This document shows positions 8,717-16,779 of a DNA stretch of 64,000 nucleotides, piece by piece; within the stretch, counting starts at the first letter, position 1, and each line of letters opens with the position of its first letter. The DNA is taken from positions 992,001-1,056,000 of the forward strand of contig NZ_SOAY01000011.1 of NCBI RefSeq assembly GCF_004364165.1, written 5' to 3'. The position numbers were made by a program, and so were the translations under genes. Origin of the DNA: Maribacter spongiicola. GTDB lineage: Bacteria > Bacteroidota > Bacteroidia > Flavobacteriales > Flavobacteriaceae. The notes under the pieces are model-generated. The model saw only the letters and a program-made list of their open reading frames with translations, ran no database searches and had not been told where the DNA came from.

Positions 8717-9403
8717 ATGAAAAATATAGTCGTATTAACTGGTGCAGGAATTTCTGCCGAAAGCGGATTAAAAACTTTTAGAGATGCTAATGGTTTGTGG
8801 GAAGGGCATGATGTCATGGAAGTCGCCACACCAGAAGGTTTTGAGAACAACCCGGCTTTGGTCTTAGAGTTTTACAACCAAAGAAGAAGACAACTATTGA
8901 CCGTTGAACCTAATGCGGCCCATAAAGCACTGCTTGATTTAGAAGCGCACTACAATGTACATATCATTACCCAAAACGTAGATGACCTTCATGAACGTGC
9001 CGGTAGCTCAAATATTCTTCACCTACATGGCGAATTATTAAAAGCTAGAAGCATTTCTTCTGCAGAAGATATTTTTGAATGCACACATGATATTTTACTT
9101 GGTGATACCTGTAAAAACGGATTTCAACTTAGACCACATATCGTATGGTTCGGCGAGGCAGTTCCTCTTCTAGAAGATGCAATAGCCATAACCGAAAAAG
9201 CAGATTATTTAATCATTGTCGGTACATCGATGCAGGTATACCCAGCAGCTGGTTTAATTGATTTTGTACATAGCGGCACACCCATATATTTTATCGACCC
9301 AAAACCATCTATCACAGAATCTCACAAAAAAAATTTAACGATAATCACGCAAAATGCGGTTGACGGTTTGCCTACTTTGGTTGCTTCCCTAATTGATAAA
9401 TAA
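8717..9403 (+). CDS. cobB: NAD-dependent sirtuin deacylase (class III type) lacking the zinc cysteines
   Basis: 228 residues. Sirtuin motifs: GAGISAESG (9-17), FRDANGLW (21-28), TQNVDDLHERAG (85-96), catalytic His104 in HLHGEL, RPHIVWFGE (139-147), and GTSMQVYPAAG near 182-192. Tyr53 and Arg56 (YNQRR) correspond to the Y-x-x-R pair that gives class III sirtuins (SIRT5, E. coli CobB) desuccinylase activity. The zinc module is eroded: only Cys122 and Cys132 remain of the two CxxC pairs. The 3' end overlaps the convergent haem-binding-domain gene by 32 bp. Confidence 0.92.
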   Translation: MKNIVVLTGAGISAESGLKTFRDANGLWEGHDVMEVATPEGFENNPALVLEFYNQRRRQLLTVEPNAAHKALLDLEAHYNVHIITQNVDDLHERAGSSNILHLHGELLKARSISSAEDIFECTHDILLGDTCKNGFQLRPHIVWFGEAVPLLEDAIAITEKADYLIIVGTSMQVYPAAGLIDFVHSGTPIYFIDPKPSITESHKKNLTIITQNAVDGLPTLVASLIDK

Positions 9404-9845
9404 TTCGCGTCTGCCTTACCCACTCTACCAATTTATTAACTTCATTGGCAGTAAGCTCTGTGTTTTTATGAAATAAGGTGTATTGAGATAAAGGCATATT
9501 GCCATTAACCACTTCCTCTTCTATCTCCCCTAATAAATGATCTTTTTTATCTAAAGAATAATTTTCCCATTCAGAAAAATTTAAATGTTCTTTACCTTCC
9601 TTAACATGATCTGCAAGCAAAAATGAAATCGGGGCAATATTATTATACCACGGGTACTCTGTATTATTGCTATGACAATCATAACAAGAAGTTTCAAATA
9701 GACTTTTAAGTTCAGTTGAAGGGTTTGTCTGCTTTATAAAAGCTTCTGTATGCTTGCCGGCTGTTATATTTTTTGTAGGACTGAAAAACTGCATGGCAAC
9801 AAACACAACAACGACAGTTAGGATAATTTTTTTTAGTAATTTCAT
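9372..9845 (-). CDS. Haem-binding domain protein with a CxxCH motif
   Basis: 157 residues. An N-terminal signal anchor (about 5-21) precedes a small domain with a c-type haem attachment site CYDCH (Cys54, Cys57, His58), followed by NNTEYPWYNNIAPISFLLADHV, characteristic of the Bacteroidota haem_bd family. Periplasmic, probably anchored, and predicted to carry one covalent haem. No electron-transfer partner is encoded nearby. The last codons overlap the convergent sirtuin gene. Confidence 0.85.
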   Translation of the reverse strand: MKLLKKIILTVVVVFVAMQFFSPTKNITAGKHTEAFIKQTNPSTELKSLFETSCYDCHSNNTEYPWYNNIAPISFLLADHVKEGKEHLNFSEWENYSLDKKDHLLGEIEEEVVNGNMPLSQYTLFHKNTELTANEVNKLVEWVRQTRIIYQLGKQPK

Positions 9846-9879
9846 ATTTGGGGGAAATGAAAATTAAAGATACAATTTT

Positions 9880-10446
9880 ATGACCAAGGAAGAACTTTAT
9901 GAAGCATTGAATTATGTAAATGCTTCAAGAGAGAATCGTACTAAAATGGCATCTAAAATTGAAGGTAATCCGCATTTAATTCCTATTCTTATTGAAATAA
10001 TTAAGGAAGACACAGACCCTATATCATGCAAAGCGGGCTGGGTTTTAGAAAGTGTTGCCAAAATAAATTTGCATTATATTTTAAAACATATTGATGTATT
10101 TACAGAGTCGTTAAAATATATTTCATTAGAGTCTTCTGTTCGTCCGGCTTCAAAAATCTGTCAGTTATTGGTGTTAAACGAATTTTCAAAAAAATCAGTT
10201 AAATCAATCCAAAAATTAACTACAGATCACCTAAATGCTATTACCGAAGTTGCTTTTGATTGGCTTATCGGAGAATATAAAGTTGCCCCAAAAGCATATT
10301 CAATGACTACCCTTCTTTTAATTGGCAAAACAATAAATTGGATCCATCCAGAATTACAGCAAATACTAAAGAAAAACTATGAAAGCGGTAGTGCTGCATA
10401 TAAGGCAAGAGCAAGAATGACCTTAAAAGTTCTAGAAAATAAGTAG
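9880..10446 (+). CDS. All-helical HEAT-like protein of unknown function, upstream of purB
   Basis: 188 residues, soluble, with no signal peptide. The sequence reads as short amphipathic helix pairs (for example HLIPILIEIIKEDTDPISCKAGWVLESVAK), compatible with a HEAT/ARM-type solenoid. It has no adenylosuccinate lyase motif, so any neighbour-derived purB-like label should not be trusted. A separate promoter box lies between it and purB, so the two need not be one operon. Confidence 0.6.
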   Translation: MTKEELYEALNYVNASRENRTKMASKIEGNPHLIPILIEIIKEDTDPISCKAGWVLESVAKINLHYILKHIDVFTESLKYISLESSVRPASKICQLLVLNEFSKKSVKSIQKLTTDHLNAITEVAFDWLIGEYKVAPKAYSMTTLLLIGKTINWIHPELQQILKKNYESGSAAYKARARMTLKVLENK

Positions 10447-10538
10447 TGTATTTAAGAAGCTTTAAAAATTGTTCATTAAATCATTGTAATTGCCCATAAC
10501 TTAAAGTACTTATGGTTTTAAACTTTGATACGATTAGG

Positions 10539-10546
10539 TATATTTG
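10539..10546 (+). promoter_or_regulatory. Candidate -7 box for purB
   Basis: TATATTTG followed by CCCC fits TAnnTTTG. It is 26 bp upstream of the purB ATG, which would give a short leader. No convincing TTG lies at the expected -33 distance. Confidence 0.5.
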
Positions 10547-10571
10547 CCCCTTATTAATTTAACCATTGATT

Positions 10572-11915
10572 ATGTCTCTTAATGCACTTAATGCCATTTC
10601 ACCTATAGACGGTCGTTATAGCTCTAAAACCAAATCTTTATCTGCTTACTTTTCTGAAGAAGCACTAATAAAATATAGGGTTAGAGTTGAAATAGAGTAC
10701 TTTATTGCACTTTGTGAGATTCCCTTACCGCAACTTTCTTCTTTCGATACATCAAAATTTGATGCCCTTAGAAAAATTTATCTTGATTTTTCTACTGCAG
10801 ATGCCGAAGAAATAAAAGAGATAGAGAGAACTACCAATCATGATGTTAAGGCGGTTGAATACTTTATTAAAAAAGCTTTCGATGCTTTAAATTTATCAGA
10901 ATACAAGGAGTTTATCCATTTCGGATTAACTTCGCAAGACATCAATAACACCGCGATTCCGCTTTCTATTAAAGAAGCGATGAACGAGGTGTATGTACCT
11001 CAATATTTTGAGTTACTTGAAAAATTAGATGTATTGATTTTAGAATGGTCAGACATACCAATGTTAGCTAGAACACATGGTCAACCTGCTTCTCCTACAC
11101 GATTAGGAAAAGAAATTATGGTTTTCGTAGTTCGCTTAAAAGAGCAGTTCAATTTGTTGAACGATATACCAAGTGCAGCAAAATTTGGTGGTGCTACGGG
11201 TAACTTCAACGCTCATTTAGTAGCCTACCCTTCGATAGATTGGCGAGCTTTTGGTCAACAGTTCGTTCAAGAGAAATTAGGTCTTCAACATTCGTTCCCA
11301 ACTACGCAAATAGAGCATTACGATCATTTAGCTGCTTTATTCGATGGTCTTAAACGTATTAACACCATTATCTTAGATTTAGATCGAGATTTCTGGACAT
11401 ACGTATCTATGGATTATTTTAAACAAAAAATTAAAGCTGGTGAAGTTGGATCTTCGGCGATGCCACATAAAGTGAACCCTATAGATTTTGAAAACTCTGA
11501 AGGTAATTTAGGTATAGCCAATGCACTTTTCGAACATTTATCTGCTAAGTTGCCTGTATCTAGATTACAGAGAGATTTAACCGATAGTACGGTTCTTAGA
11601 AACATAGGTGTGCCATTTGCACATACTATTATTGCTTTTCAATCTACTTTAAAAGGATTGAATAAACTACTTTTAAACAAAGTGAAGTTTGAGCAAGATT
11701 TAGAGAATAACTGGGCTGTTGTAGCTGAAGCTATTCAAACTATATTAAGACGTGAAAGCTACCCTAATCCATACGAAGCTCTAAAAGGACTTACACGTAC
11801 AAACGAGAAAATCAACAAAGATTCTATTTCCAATTTTATCGATACATTAAAAGTATCTGACGAGATTAAAAAAGAATTAAAACAAATATCACCAAGTAAT
11901 TACACTGGAATTTAA
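10572..11915 (+). CDS. purB: Adenylosuccinate lyase
   Basis: 447 residues from ATG 10572 (MSLNALNAISPIDGRY); a TTG two codons upstream is less likely. PurB splits SAICAR to AICAR and adenylosuccinate to AMP, two fumarate-releasing steps of purine synthesis. Fumarase/aspartase-superfamily signatures: TSQDINNTA near 120-128, ARTHGQPASPT near 166-176, and the catalytic serine loop GSSAMPHKVNP near 293-303. It belongs to the SPIDGRY-starting E. coli-type subgroup. purL is at 58.7 kb, not linked as an operon. Confidence 0.96.
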   Translation: MSLNALNAISPIDGRYSSKTKSLSAYFSEEALIKYRVRVEIEYFIALCEIPLPQLSSFDTSKFDALRKIYLDFSTADAEEIKEIERTTNHDVKAVEYFIKKAFDALNLSEYKEFIHFGLTSQDINNTAIPLSIKEAMNEVYVPQYFELLEKLDVLILEWSDIPMLARTHGQPASPTRLGKEIMVFVVRLKEQFNLLNDIPSAAKFGGATGNFNAHLVAYPSIDWRAFGQQFVQEKLGLQHSFPTTQIEHYDHLAALFDGLKRINTIILDLDRDFWTYVSMDYFKQKIKAGEVGSSAMPHKVNPIDFENSEGNLGIANALFEHLSAKLPVSRLQRDLTDSTVLRNIGVPFAHTIIAFQSTLKGLNKLLLNKVKFEQDLENNWAVVAEAIQTILRRESYPNPYEALKGLTRTNEKINKDSISNFIDTLKVSDEIKKELKQISPSNYTGI

Positions 11916-11918
11916 TCC

Positions 11919-11980
11919 AGTTTTAATGCATTAAAACTTTTCTTTAGTTCATATACTTCAAATCGCCCGTTTAGGGCGAT
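11919..11980 (+). terminator. Palindrome and second hairpin downstream of purB
   Basis: AGTTTTAATGCATTAAAACT at 11919-11938 is a perfect 20-nt palindrome followed by TTTCTTT, a weak AT-rich terminator candidate. A second hairpin, ATCGCCC / GGGCGAT (11962-11968, 11974-11980), follows but lacks a strong T run. Together they probably end the purB transcript before the mscS gene. Confidence 0.5.
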
Positions 11981-12041
11981 ATGCATTTTAGAATACGCCT
12001 CACATCATATATATTTCGAGTGAACGTAAAACTAAAATTAA

Positions 12042-12923
12042 ATGCAAACAAATTTCTCAGTTGAAGAGTCGGTTAGTAATTTATGGGATAAACTTGATGG
12101 TTGGTTAGAAGCTATCATCTTAAAATTACCAAATTTAGCCATGGCAGTTTTGGTAATGTTCTTATTTTACTTTCTGGCGCGAGGAATACGCAAAGTACTT
12201 AAAAGAACAATTCTTAGAAAAATATCTCAAGTCTCTATTCAAGAGATTATTGCTAAAGTCGTTTTTGTGGCGGTTATCTTAATCGGATTTTTTATCGCCC
12301 TAGGTGTTTTAGATTTAGACAAGGTCTTGACAAGCATATTAGCTGGTGCAGGTGTTGTTGGTCTTGCCGTAGGTTTAGCACTGCAAGGAACACTTAGTAA
12401 TACCTTTGGAGGACTCATACTTTCGTTTATGCCACAGCTTAAAATCAATGATTTTATTAATGCTGATGGTGTGTCTGGTTTTGTTACCGAAATAAGTCTA
12501 CGAAACATCATACTGAAACAGCCAGATAATAATGTAGTGGTTATACCTAACTCTAAATTTATTGATGGATCTTTCATCAATTACTCCATGAATGAAAGAA
12601 ACAGAATTTTTGTGAATTGTGGTGTTGGTTATGAAAGTGACCTGCAAATGGTCGAGGATTTAACCGTGAAAATTATTGCAGACAATTTTAAGCAGAATGA
12701 TAATGAATCGGTGGAATTCTTTTTTACCGAATTTGGCGATAGTTCTATCAATTTTATGGTTCGCTTCTGGGCAGATTGTGTTAATGTAAAACAAGAGCAT
12801 GCCGCAAGACATAAAGCAATTAAAATAATCAAGAAACATTTTGATGAACGTGATATCAATATTCCGTTTCCAATCAGAACATTGGACTTTGGAAAAAACA
12901 ATCTACAGATTGCTAAAGATTAA
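12042..12923 (+). CDS. Small-conductance mechanosensitive channel (MscS family)
   Basis: 293 residues. The N-terminal helix and three membrane segments (about 30-48, 68-88, 95-125) end in the Gly/Ala-rich pore helix (AGAGVVGLAVGLALQGTLSNTFGGL). A cytosolic beta domain (IGDFINADGVSGFV-like region reading INDFINADGVSGFVTEI) and alpha/beta C-terminus follow, including the VVIPNSKFIDGSFINYS segment. It is a minimal MscS-type channel that releases solutes under hypo-osmotic shock. A second family member is encoded convergently just downstream. Confidence 0.93.
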   Translation: MQTNFSVEESVSNLWDKLDGWLEAIILKLPNLAMAVLVMFLFYFLARGIRKVLKRTILRKISQVSIQEIIAKVVFVAVILIGFFIALGVLDLDKVLTSILAGAGVVGLAVGLALQGTLSNTFGGLILSFMPQLKINDFINADGVSGFVTEISLRNIILKQPDNNVVVIPNSKFIDGSFINYSMNERNRIFVNCGVGYESDLQMVEDLTVKIIADNFKQNDNESVEFFFTEFGDSSINFMVRFWADCVNVKQEHAARHKAIKIIKKHFDERDINIPFPIRTLDFGKNNLQIAKD

Positions 12924-12945
12924 ATAGCTATTATAGAGCTAGATT

Positions 12946-12981
12946 AAAAAACCCCGTTGAATAAGTTCAACGGGGTTTTAA
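12946..12981. terminator. Bidirectional intrinsic terminator between two mscS genes
   Basis: Perfect 14-bp stem AAAACCCCGTTGAA (12948-12961) / TTCAACGGGGTTTT (12966-12979) with a TAAG loop. A-tract on one side and T-tract on the other make it work for both convergent genes. Confidence 0.93.
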
Positions 12982-12997
12982 CTAACTAGACTTGATT

Positions 12998-13807
12998 TTA
13001 TTTATTGATTTGAACTTCATGTGGATAAGGAATTTCAATACCTGCACCATCTAAAGCTTTCTTAGTTCCTTCAATTGTTGCGAAGTAAACATCCCAGTAA
13101 TCTTCTGGCTTACAAAAAGGGCGCACTGCTAGGTTTACAGAGCTATCTGCCAATTCAGATACATTTACTGAAGGTGCTGGATCTTGTAATACTTGTGGGT
13201 TTGCCTTTAACATTGCCAGTAACACATCTTTTGTTTTTTGTAAATCTGAATCATAAGCTACGCCAACTGTAGTATCAACTCTAATTTTACCTTCTGCCGT
13301 GTAATTTACTATGTTACCGTTCGCCATAGCACCATTAGGTACAATCGCCAACTTATTTTCAGGTGTAATCATTTTTGTTGTAAAAATCTCAATCTCTTTT
13401 ACATTACCTAATACTCCTTGAGCCTCTATTAAATCGCCAATTTTATAAGGTTTGAAAATAATAAGTAATACACCACCAGCGAAATTAGAAAGAGAACCCT
13501 GTAATGCTAAACCAATAGCCAAACCAGCTGCCGCAATTACTGCTGCAAAACTTGTTGTCTCAACACCTAAGGTTGAAATAACCGTAATAATTAAAAAGAT
13601 AGTAAGTGCCCATTTTGCTAAATTCAGCAGAAACTTCTTTAGCGATTCATCATACTCTTGTTTGGTCATGCCTTTGTTTGCTAAACCAATCAATTTCTTT
13701 ATTACCCAAGAACCAATAATGTATATTAGTATTGCTCCAATAATTTTTGGGCCAAATTCCATTGCAAATTCAATTCCTTTGTCAATCCATACTTGTGCGC
13801 TCTCCAT
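12998..13807 (-). CDS. Mechanosensitive ion channel, MscS family (second copy)
   Basis: 269 residues. Membrane segments lie at about 20-40, 63-83 and 85-115. The pore helix AAAGLAIGLALQGSLSNFAGGVLL and the beta domain KIGDLIEAQGVLGNVKEIEIFTTKMIT...VPNGAMANGNIVNY are clear. Its sequence differs substantially from the convergent MscS at 12042-12923, so this is not a recent duplication. Proteins of this length and form match the E. coli MscS/YggB size class. Confidence 0.94.
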   Translation of the reverse strand: MESAQVWIDKGIEFAMEFGPKIIGAILIYIIGSWVIKKLIGLANKGMTKQEYDESLKKFLLNLAKWALTIFLIITVISTLGVETTSFAAVIAAAGLAIGLALQGSLSNFAGGVLLIIFKPYKIGDLIEAQGVLGNVKEIEIFTTKMITPENKLAIVPNGAMANGNIVNYTAEGKIRVDTTVGVAYDSDLQKTKDVLLAMLKANPQVLQDPAPSVNVSELADSSVNLAVRPFCKPEDYWDVYFATIEGTKKALDGAGIEIPYPHEVQINK

Positions 13808-13910
13808 TTTAAAATGTTTTTTTAGGTTGTTTATATATTGTCCTCACTTTTTATGACACCATTTTTATCGAATGGTCACATTAAAAATTGATAAAATAAA
13901 TTTTTAACCT

Positions 13911-13940
13911 AAAAAAAAACCACTGCAATTATGTAGTGGG
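13911..13940 (-). terminator. Terminator of the DUF4252/ECF operon
   Basis: Read on the minus strand, CCCACTAC...GCAGTGG forms a hairpin (13920-13940) followed by nine T residues (13919-13911). It ends the leftward operon after the DUF4252 lipoprotein. Confidence 0.8.
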
Positions 13941-13967
13941 TTGTTTATGAAATAGTTAGAATATCAA

Positions 13968-14507
13968 TTATCCCTTTAACAAATCTCCAAGTTTTTCTAA
14001 TCCTTTACCATCAAAATCAGATTTTTCCATAGCCTGAATTAACTGAACAAAACTAGCTGGGTTCATATCATCACCTAATACTCGAACAAGAATTAGTCCT
14101 TTTTCATCATTATCTCCATAAATTATTAACTCATCTATGGTATCATCATCACCCTTTAACTGCAAAGTTGCCTTTCCTATTGAAGTATTCATTTTCATAA
14201 GTTCACTATAGTCATCATCTTTCAAGATTGATTTAATAGCAGCTTTTTGTATCTGATAATCTGCTTCGTTTTCAGGTTTCTTTTGAAATGCCAGTATATT
14301 CAACTTTTTAAGTGAAGAAGCTGCCTCTAGTTCTGTTTGGGTCAAATTTGCCTTTTCTAAATTCAAAAGACTAGAAGGTAAATCGAAGGACATAAAATTA
14401 GGATTTTGTGCACTTGCTATATAATACTCTTGTAGACTCTGCTCTGACGAGCATGAGGATATGGTAAAACCTATTACCAACATCATTAACCAATATGCTT
14501 TTTTCAT
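13968..14507 (-). CDS. DUF4252 lipoprotein
   Basis: 179 residues with a lipoprotein signal peptide ending in FTISSC (Cys19). The rest matches the DUF4252 layout: SLLNLEKANLTQTELEAASSLKKLNILAF, then a conserved centre and a C-terminal QLIQAMEKSDF helix. The function is unknown. It is the last and most divergent of three DUF4252 genes in an operon led by an ECF sigma factor and its putative anti-sigma factor, so it is probably part of the regulon output. Predicted to be membrane anchored. Confidence 0.8.
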   Translation of the reverse strand: MKKAYWLMMLVIGFTISSCSSEQSLQEYYIASAQNPNFMSFDLPSSLLNLEKANLTQTELEAASSLKKLNILAFQKKPENEADYQIQKAAIKSILKDDDYSELMKMNTSIGKATLQLKGDDDTIDELIIYGDNDEKGLILVRVLGDDMNPASFVQLIQAMEKSDFDGKGLEKLGDLLKG

Positions 14508-14528
14508 AATATGTTGTTTTAATTAAAT

Positions 14529-14558
14529 AAAGACCTTCCTATTACTCGAAAGGTCTTT
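14529..14558 (-). terminator. Intercistronic hairpin (attenuator-like)
   Basis: AAAGACCTT / AAGGTCTTT, a 9-bp stem with a 12-nt loop, followed on the minus strand by ATTTAATT. It lies between two DUF4252 genes, where partial termination or RNA protection would lower the distal gene. Confidence 0.6.
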
Positions 14559-14569
14559 TGTATACTGTA

Positions 14570-15112
14570 TTATTTACCTGATGCCTTATTTAGGTCCTTA
14601 GGTAAATCCATTTTACTGGTCAAAGTACCTATTTTATTCAAGTCAATATCGCCAGTTAGGCTTACTAGAACCGTTTCAAGCTTTCGTCCGTTATGACCTA
14701 CTTCGATATCGCCTAAACCACTAACAAACATTAATAGCTCTGACACATGGTCTTTCTTTGAGCCATCTCTAACATAAAATTTTACGTTTACATCTTTGTC
14801 TTTTACCCGCATCAATTCTTCTAACTTAGAAGATTTAAGGTATTTCTTTACCGTTGACGTCATGTCTGCAGAAACCGATGCATCTTCGGTCATGAACACC
14901 TTTACATTTTTGAGTCCGCTGGCTACTTCCATAAATTCTTTCGCCTCGGCATCATCACTCATACTACCTAATTTAGAAACCAGGTCGATCATTCCTTTGT
15001 TTACAATTACAGATCCTACATTATCCATATTCTCATATTTGTCAAATACAGATTGTGAAAAACCAAATACAGGTAAAATTGCCATTAAAAATACTACTGC
15101 TACTTTTCTCAT
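14570..15112 (-). CDS. DUF4252 secreted protein
   Basis: 180 residues from ATG 15112, placed so that the protein starts with a signal peptide (MRKVAVVFLMAILPVFGFSQ). The open frame upstream runs back through intercistronic hairpins and is not credible. The mature part contains the DUF4252 pattern, including LMRVKD...VKFYVRDG...HVSELLMFVSGL and GRKLETVLVSLTGDIDL. These blocks are also conserved in the neighbour at 15218, so the two are a tandem duplicate. No enzymatic motif is present; probably periplasmic. Confidence 0.8.
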   Translation of the reverse strand: MRKVAVVFLMAILPVFGFSQSVFDKYENMDNVGSVIVNKGMIDLVSKLGSMSDDAEAKEFMEVASGLKNVKVFMTEDASVSADMTSTVKKYLKSSKLEELMRVKDKDVNVKFYVRDGSKKDHVSELLMFVSGLGDIEVGHNGRKLETVLVSLTGDIDLNKIGTLTSKMDLPKDLNKASGK

Positions 15113-15177
15113 GATTGTTGTTTTTAGTGCCTTGCCTTTAATTAGGAAAGGCGATTGATGAATTGATGAATACTTAA

Positions 15178-15208
15178 CTTGCATTGAACCTATTAAGTTC
15201 AATGCAAG
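15178..15208 (-). other. Strong intercistronic stem-loop in the DUF4252 operon
   Basis: Perfect 12-bp inverted repeat CTTGCATTGAAC / GTTCAATGCAAG with a 7-nt loop, just after the stop of the first DUF4252 gene. No T-tract follows, so RNA stabilisation or differential expression is more likely than termination. A second imperfect hairpin (GCCTTTCC / GGCAAGGC, near 15129-15151) lies between it and the next gene. Confidence 0.65.
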
Positions 15209-15217
15209 CTATTTTGA

Positions 15218-15772
15218 TTAATTTACTTTTTTAGATGCTTTACCCAATTGATCGCCACCTGGCAGATCCATTTTTTCGGTCAATTTTGAAACTGAGCGTA
15301 GATTTATATCACCTGTTAATGATAATAAAACAGTTTCAAGTTTTCTACCGTCAATATCTATGTCTTTATCTTTTAAACCGGTTACGAACATTAAAAGTTC
15401 TTTTACATGATCGCTATCCTTACCTTCCTTTACGTAAAACTTCACATTAGAGCTACCATCACGCACTCTCATAAGTTCTTCAAAAGAAGAGCTACTTAAA
15501 CGATTGGTAACCCACTTGTCTACATCTTTAGAAATAGCTGCATCTTCGGTGGTAATTACCTTAAAACTGGTAATAGAGTTCACCAATTCAAAAAATTCTT
15601 TAGCTTCGGGATCATCTGAACTTACGCTCATTTTACCCAACATCTGAAACATTTTTGGCTGCATGGCCACAAAGGTTACCTTATCATTATCCTCATACTT
15701 TTCAAATATATCTTGAGCATTGATAATTACAGGGGCTAACACCATAAGAGTTAATACTAGTATCTTTTTCAT
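15218..15772 (-). CDS. DUF4252 secreted protein (first of three)
   Basis: 184 residues. Signal peptide MKKILVLTLMVLAPVIINAQ, then a DUF4252 domain (KMFQMLGKMSVSSDDPEAKEF, LMRVRDGSSNVKFYVKEG, GRKLETVLLSLTGDINL). It is closely related to the next gene. The ATG is 1 bp after the stop of the anti-sigma-like gene, so translation is coupled. Periplasmic or envelope location, function unknown. Position directly behind a sigma/anti-sigma pair suggests a role in the envelope response controlled by that sigma factor. Confidence 0.82.
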   Translation of the reverse strand: MKKILVLTLMVLAPVIINAQDIFEKYEDNDKVTFVAMQPKMFQMLGKMSVSSDDPEAKEFFELVNSITSFKVITTEDAAISKDVDKWVTNRLSSSSFEELMRVRDGSSNVKFYVKEGKDSDHVKELLMFVTGLKDKDIDIDGRKLETVLLSLTGDINLRSVSKLTEKMDLPGGDQLGKASKKVN

Positions 15773-15773
15773 C

Positions 15774-16211
15774 TTAGTTATTTTTCGTTAAAAATTTATT
15801 CGTTGTTTTTTCAAATTCTTCTAAATGATACAGTTGCTCTGTACCTTTATTAAAATTCATTGCCAATAAGGCTAACGCCTCCTTTGCAGATTCTATTTCC
15901 TCTGGTGTATACTCATCTGCTAAAGTAACAGGAGGTGGAGTAGGCTGATAAAAATAAAGCCCGACCATAAAGACTGCTATCGCCGCAACAGATACCCATT
16001 TCAAATAATTTCTTCTAGGTTTTAATGGCACTGGCTTTGTAAAGCGTTCTTTTTTTGCTTTTGAAAAGTAATTGAACAAAGGCGCATGCTGCTCTAAATG
16101 AGGAGCGACATCATCTTCTGAAAAATACCTTCTCAGCTTTTCTTCTTCAGCAACCGTAGTGGTCGCTTCAAAATACTTTTCTATTAATTTTTCTATGTTA
16201 TGCAATTCCAT
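15774..16211 (-). CDS. Putative anti-sigma factor (single-pass membrane protein)
   Basis: 145 residues. The N-terminal about 75 residues are cytosolic (IEKLIEKYFEATTTVAEEEKLRRYF), the pattern seen in Bacteroidota proteins encoded beside ECF sigma genes. One transmembrane segment lies at about 75-92 (WVSVAAIAVFMVGLYF), and a short periplasmic tail follows. The start overlaps the sigma-factor gene by 14 bp. Topology and position fit a membrane anti-sigma factor, though no ZAS zinc motif is visible. Confidence 0.72.
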   Translation of the reverse strand: MELHNIEKLIEKYFEATTTVAEEEKLRRYFSEDDVAPHLEQHAPLFNYFSKAKKERFTKPVPLKPRRNYLKWVSVAAIAVFMVGLYFYQPTPPPVTLADEYTPEEIESAKEALALLAMNFNKGTEQLYHLEEFEKTTNKFLTKNN

Positions 16212-16707
16212 AATTATGCTTTTCCATTAATTTTTCCCTTACGGTTTTTCTAGCTCTAGATAAGGCTACCCGTATGGCTGTAGGCTTCATATCTAATAAT
16301 TTTTCTATTTCTTCATATTCGTATTGTTCTACATCTCGCAATTGTAATACCATTTTTTGTTGCTCGGGCAATTCTGCCATGATGCGTTCTACCCAATTTA
16401 TGCTATCCTTTGCCTCTAATTCGCTTTGCAACGATGTACTAGCATCTGTATAATTACTGTGTACCAATTTTAAATTACCAGCTTGTTTAGATTTTAATCT
16501 ATCTAAACAAAAGTTTTTTGTCATTGTCATCGCAAACGCTTCTACATTATTATATGATTCCATTTTATTTTTCTTGGACCATAATTTAATAAGAATCTCT
16601 TGCGTAGCATCTTCAGCCTCTTCTGTTGACACCAATAATCTTTTGGCCAGACGGTACAGCTTATCCTTAAAGGGCAATACAATATTTAAAAACTCCGTTT
16701 GTTTCAT
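16198..16707 (-). CDS. ECF RNA polymerase sigma factor
   Basis: 169 residues. Region 2 (FKDKLYRLAKRLLVSTEEAEDATQEILIKLW, ending with NVEAFAMTMTKNFCLDRLKS) and region 4 (LPEQQKMVLQLRDVEQYEYEEIEKLLDMKPTAIRVALSRARKTVREKL) make a standard ECF sigma factor. It heads an operon with an anti-sigma-like membrane protein and three DUF4252 genes. A GTAAC-N16-CGTC sequence upstream suggests autoregulation. S41 protease lipoproteins are divergent from it. Confidence 0.93.
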   Translation of the reverse strand: MKQTEFLNIVLPFKDKLYRLAKRLLVSTEEAEDATQEILIKLWSKKNKMESYNNVEAFAMTMTKNFCLDRLKSKQAGNLKLVHSNYTDASTSLQSELEAKDSINWVERIMAELPEQQKMVLQLRDVEQYEYEEIEKLLDMKPTAIRVALSRARKTVREKLMEKHNYGIA

Positions 16708-16753
16708 TTTGGTTTGGCTGTTTGTAAACTTTCATATCGGTCTACAAAAAGAA

Positions 16754-16779
16754 GACGAAGTACAACGATTTTTGTTACA
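16754..16779 (-). promoter_or_regulatory. Candidate ECF autoregulatory promoter
   Basis: On the minus strand, TGTAACA (16779-16773) and CGTC (16757-16754) have exactly 16 nt between GTAAC and CGTC. This resembles the general ECF -35 AAC / -10 CGTC form and lies about 47 bp upstream of the sigma-factor ATG. Confidence 0.55.

Noticed and set aside
9880..10446. Adenylosuccinate lyase label for the helical protein before purB
   Set aside because: None of the superfamily signature loops is present; purB is the next gene.
12239..12580. 113-codon minus-strand frame inside the first MscS gene
   Set aside because: Antisense to the conserved pore region; no family resemblance.
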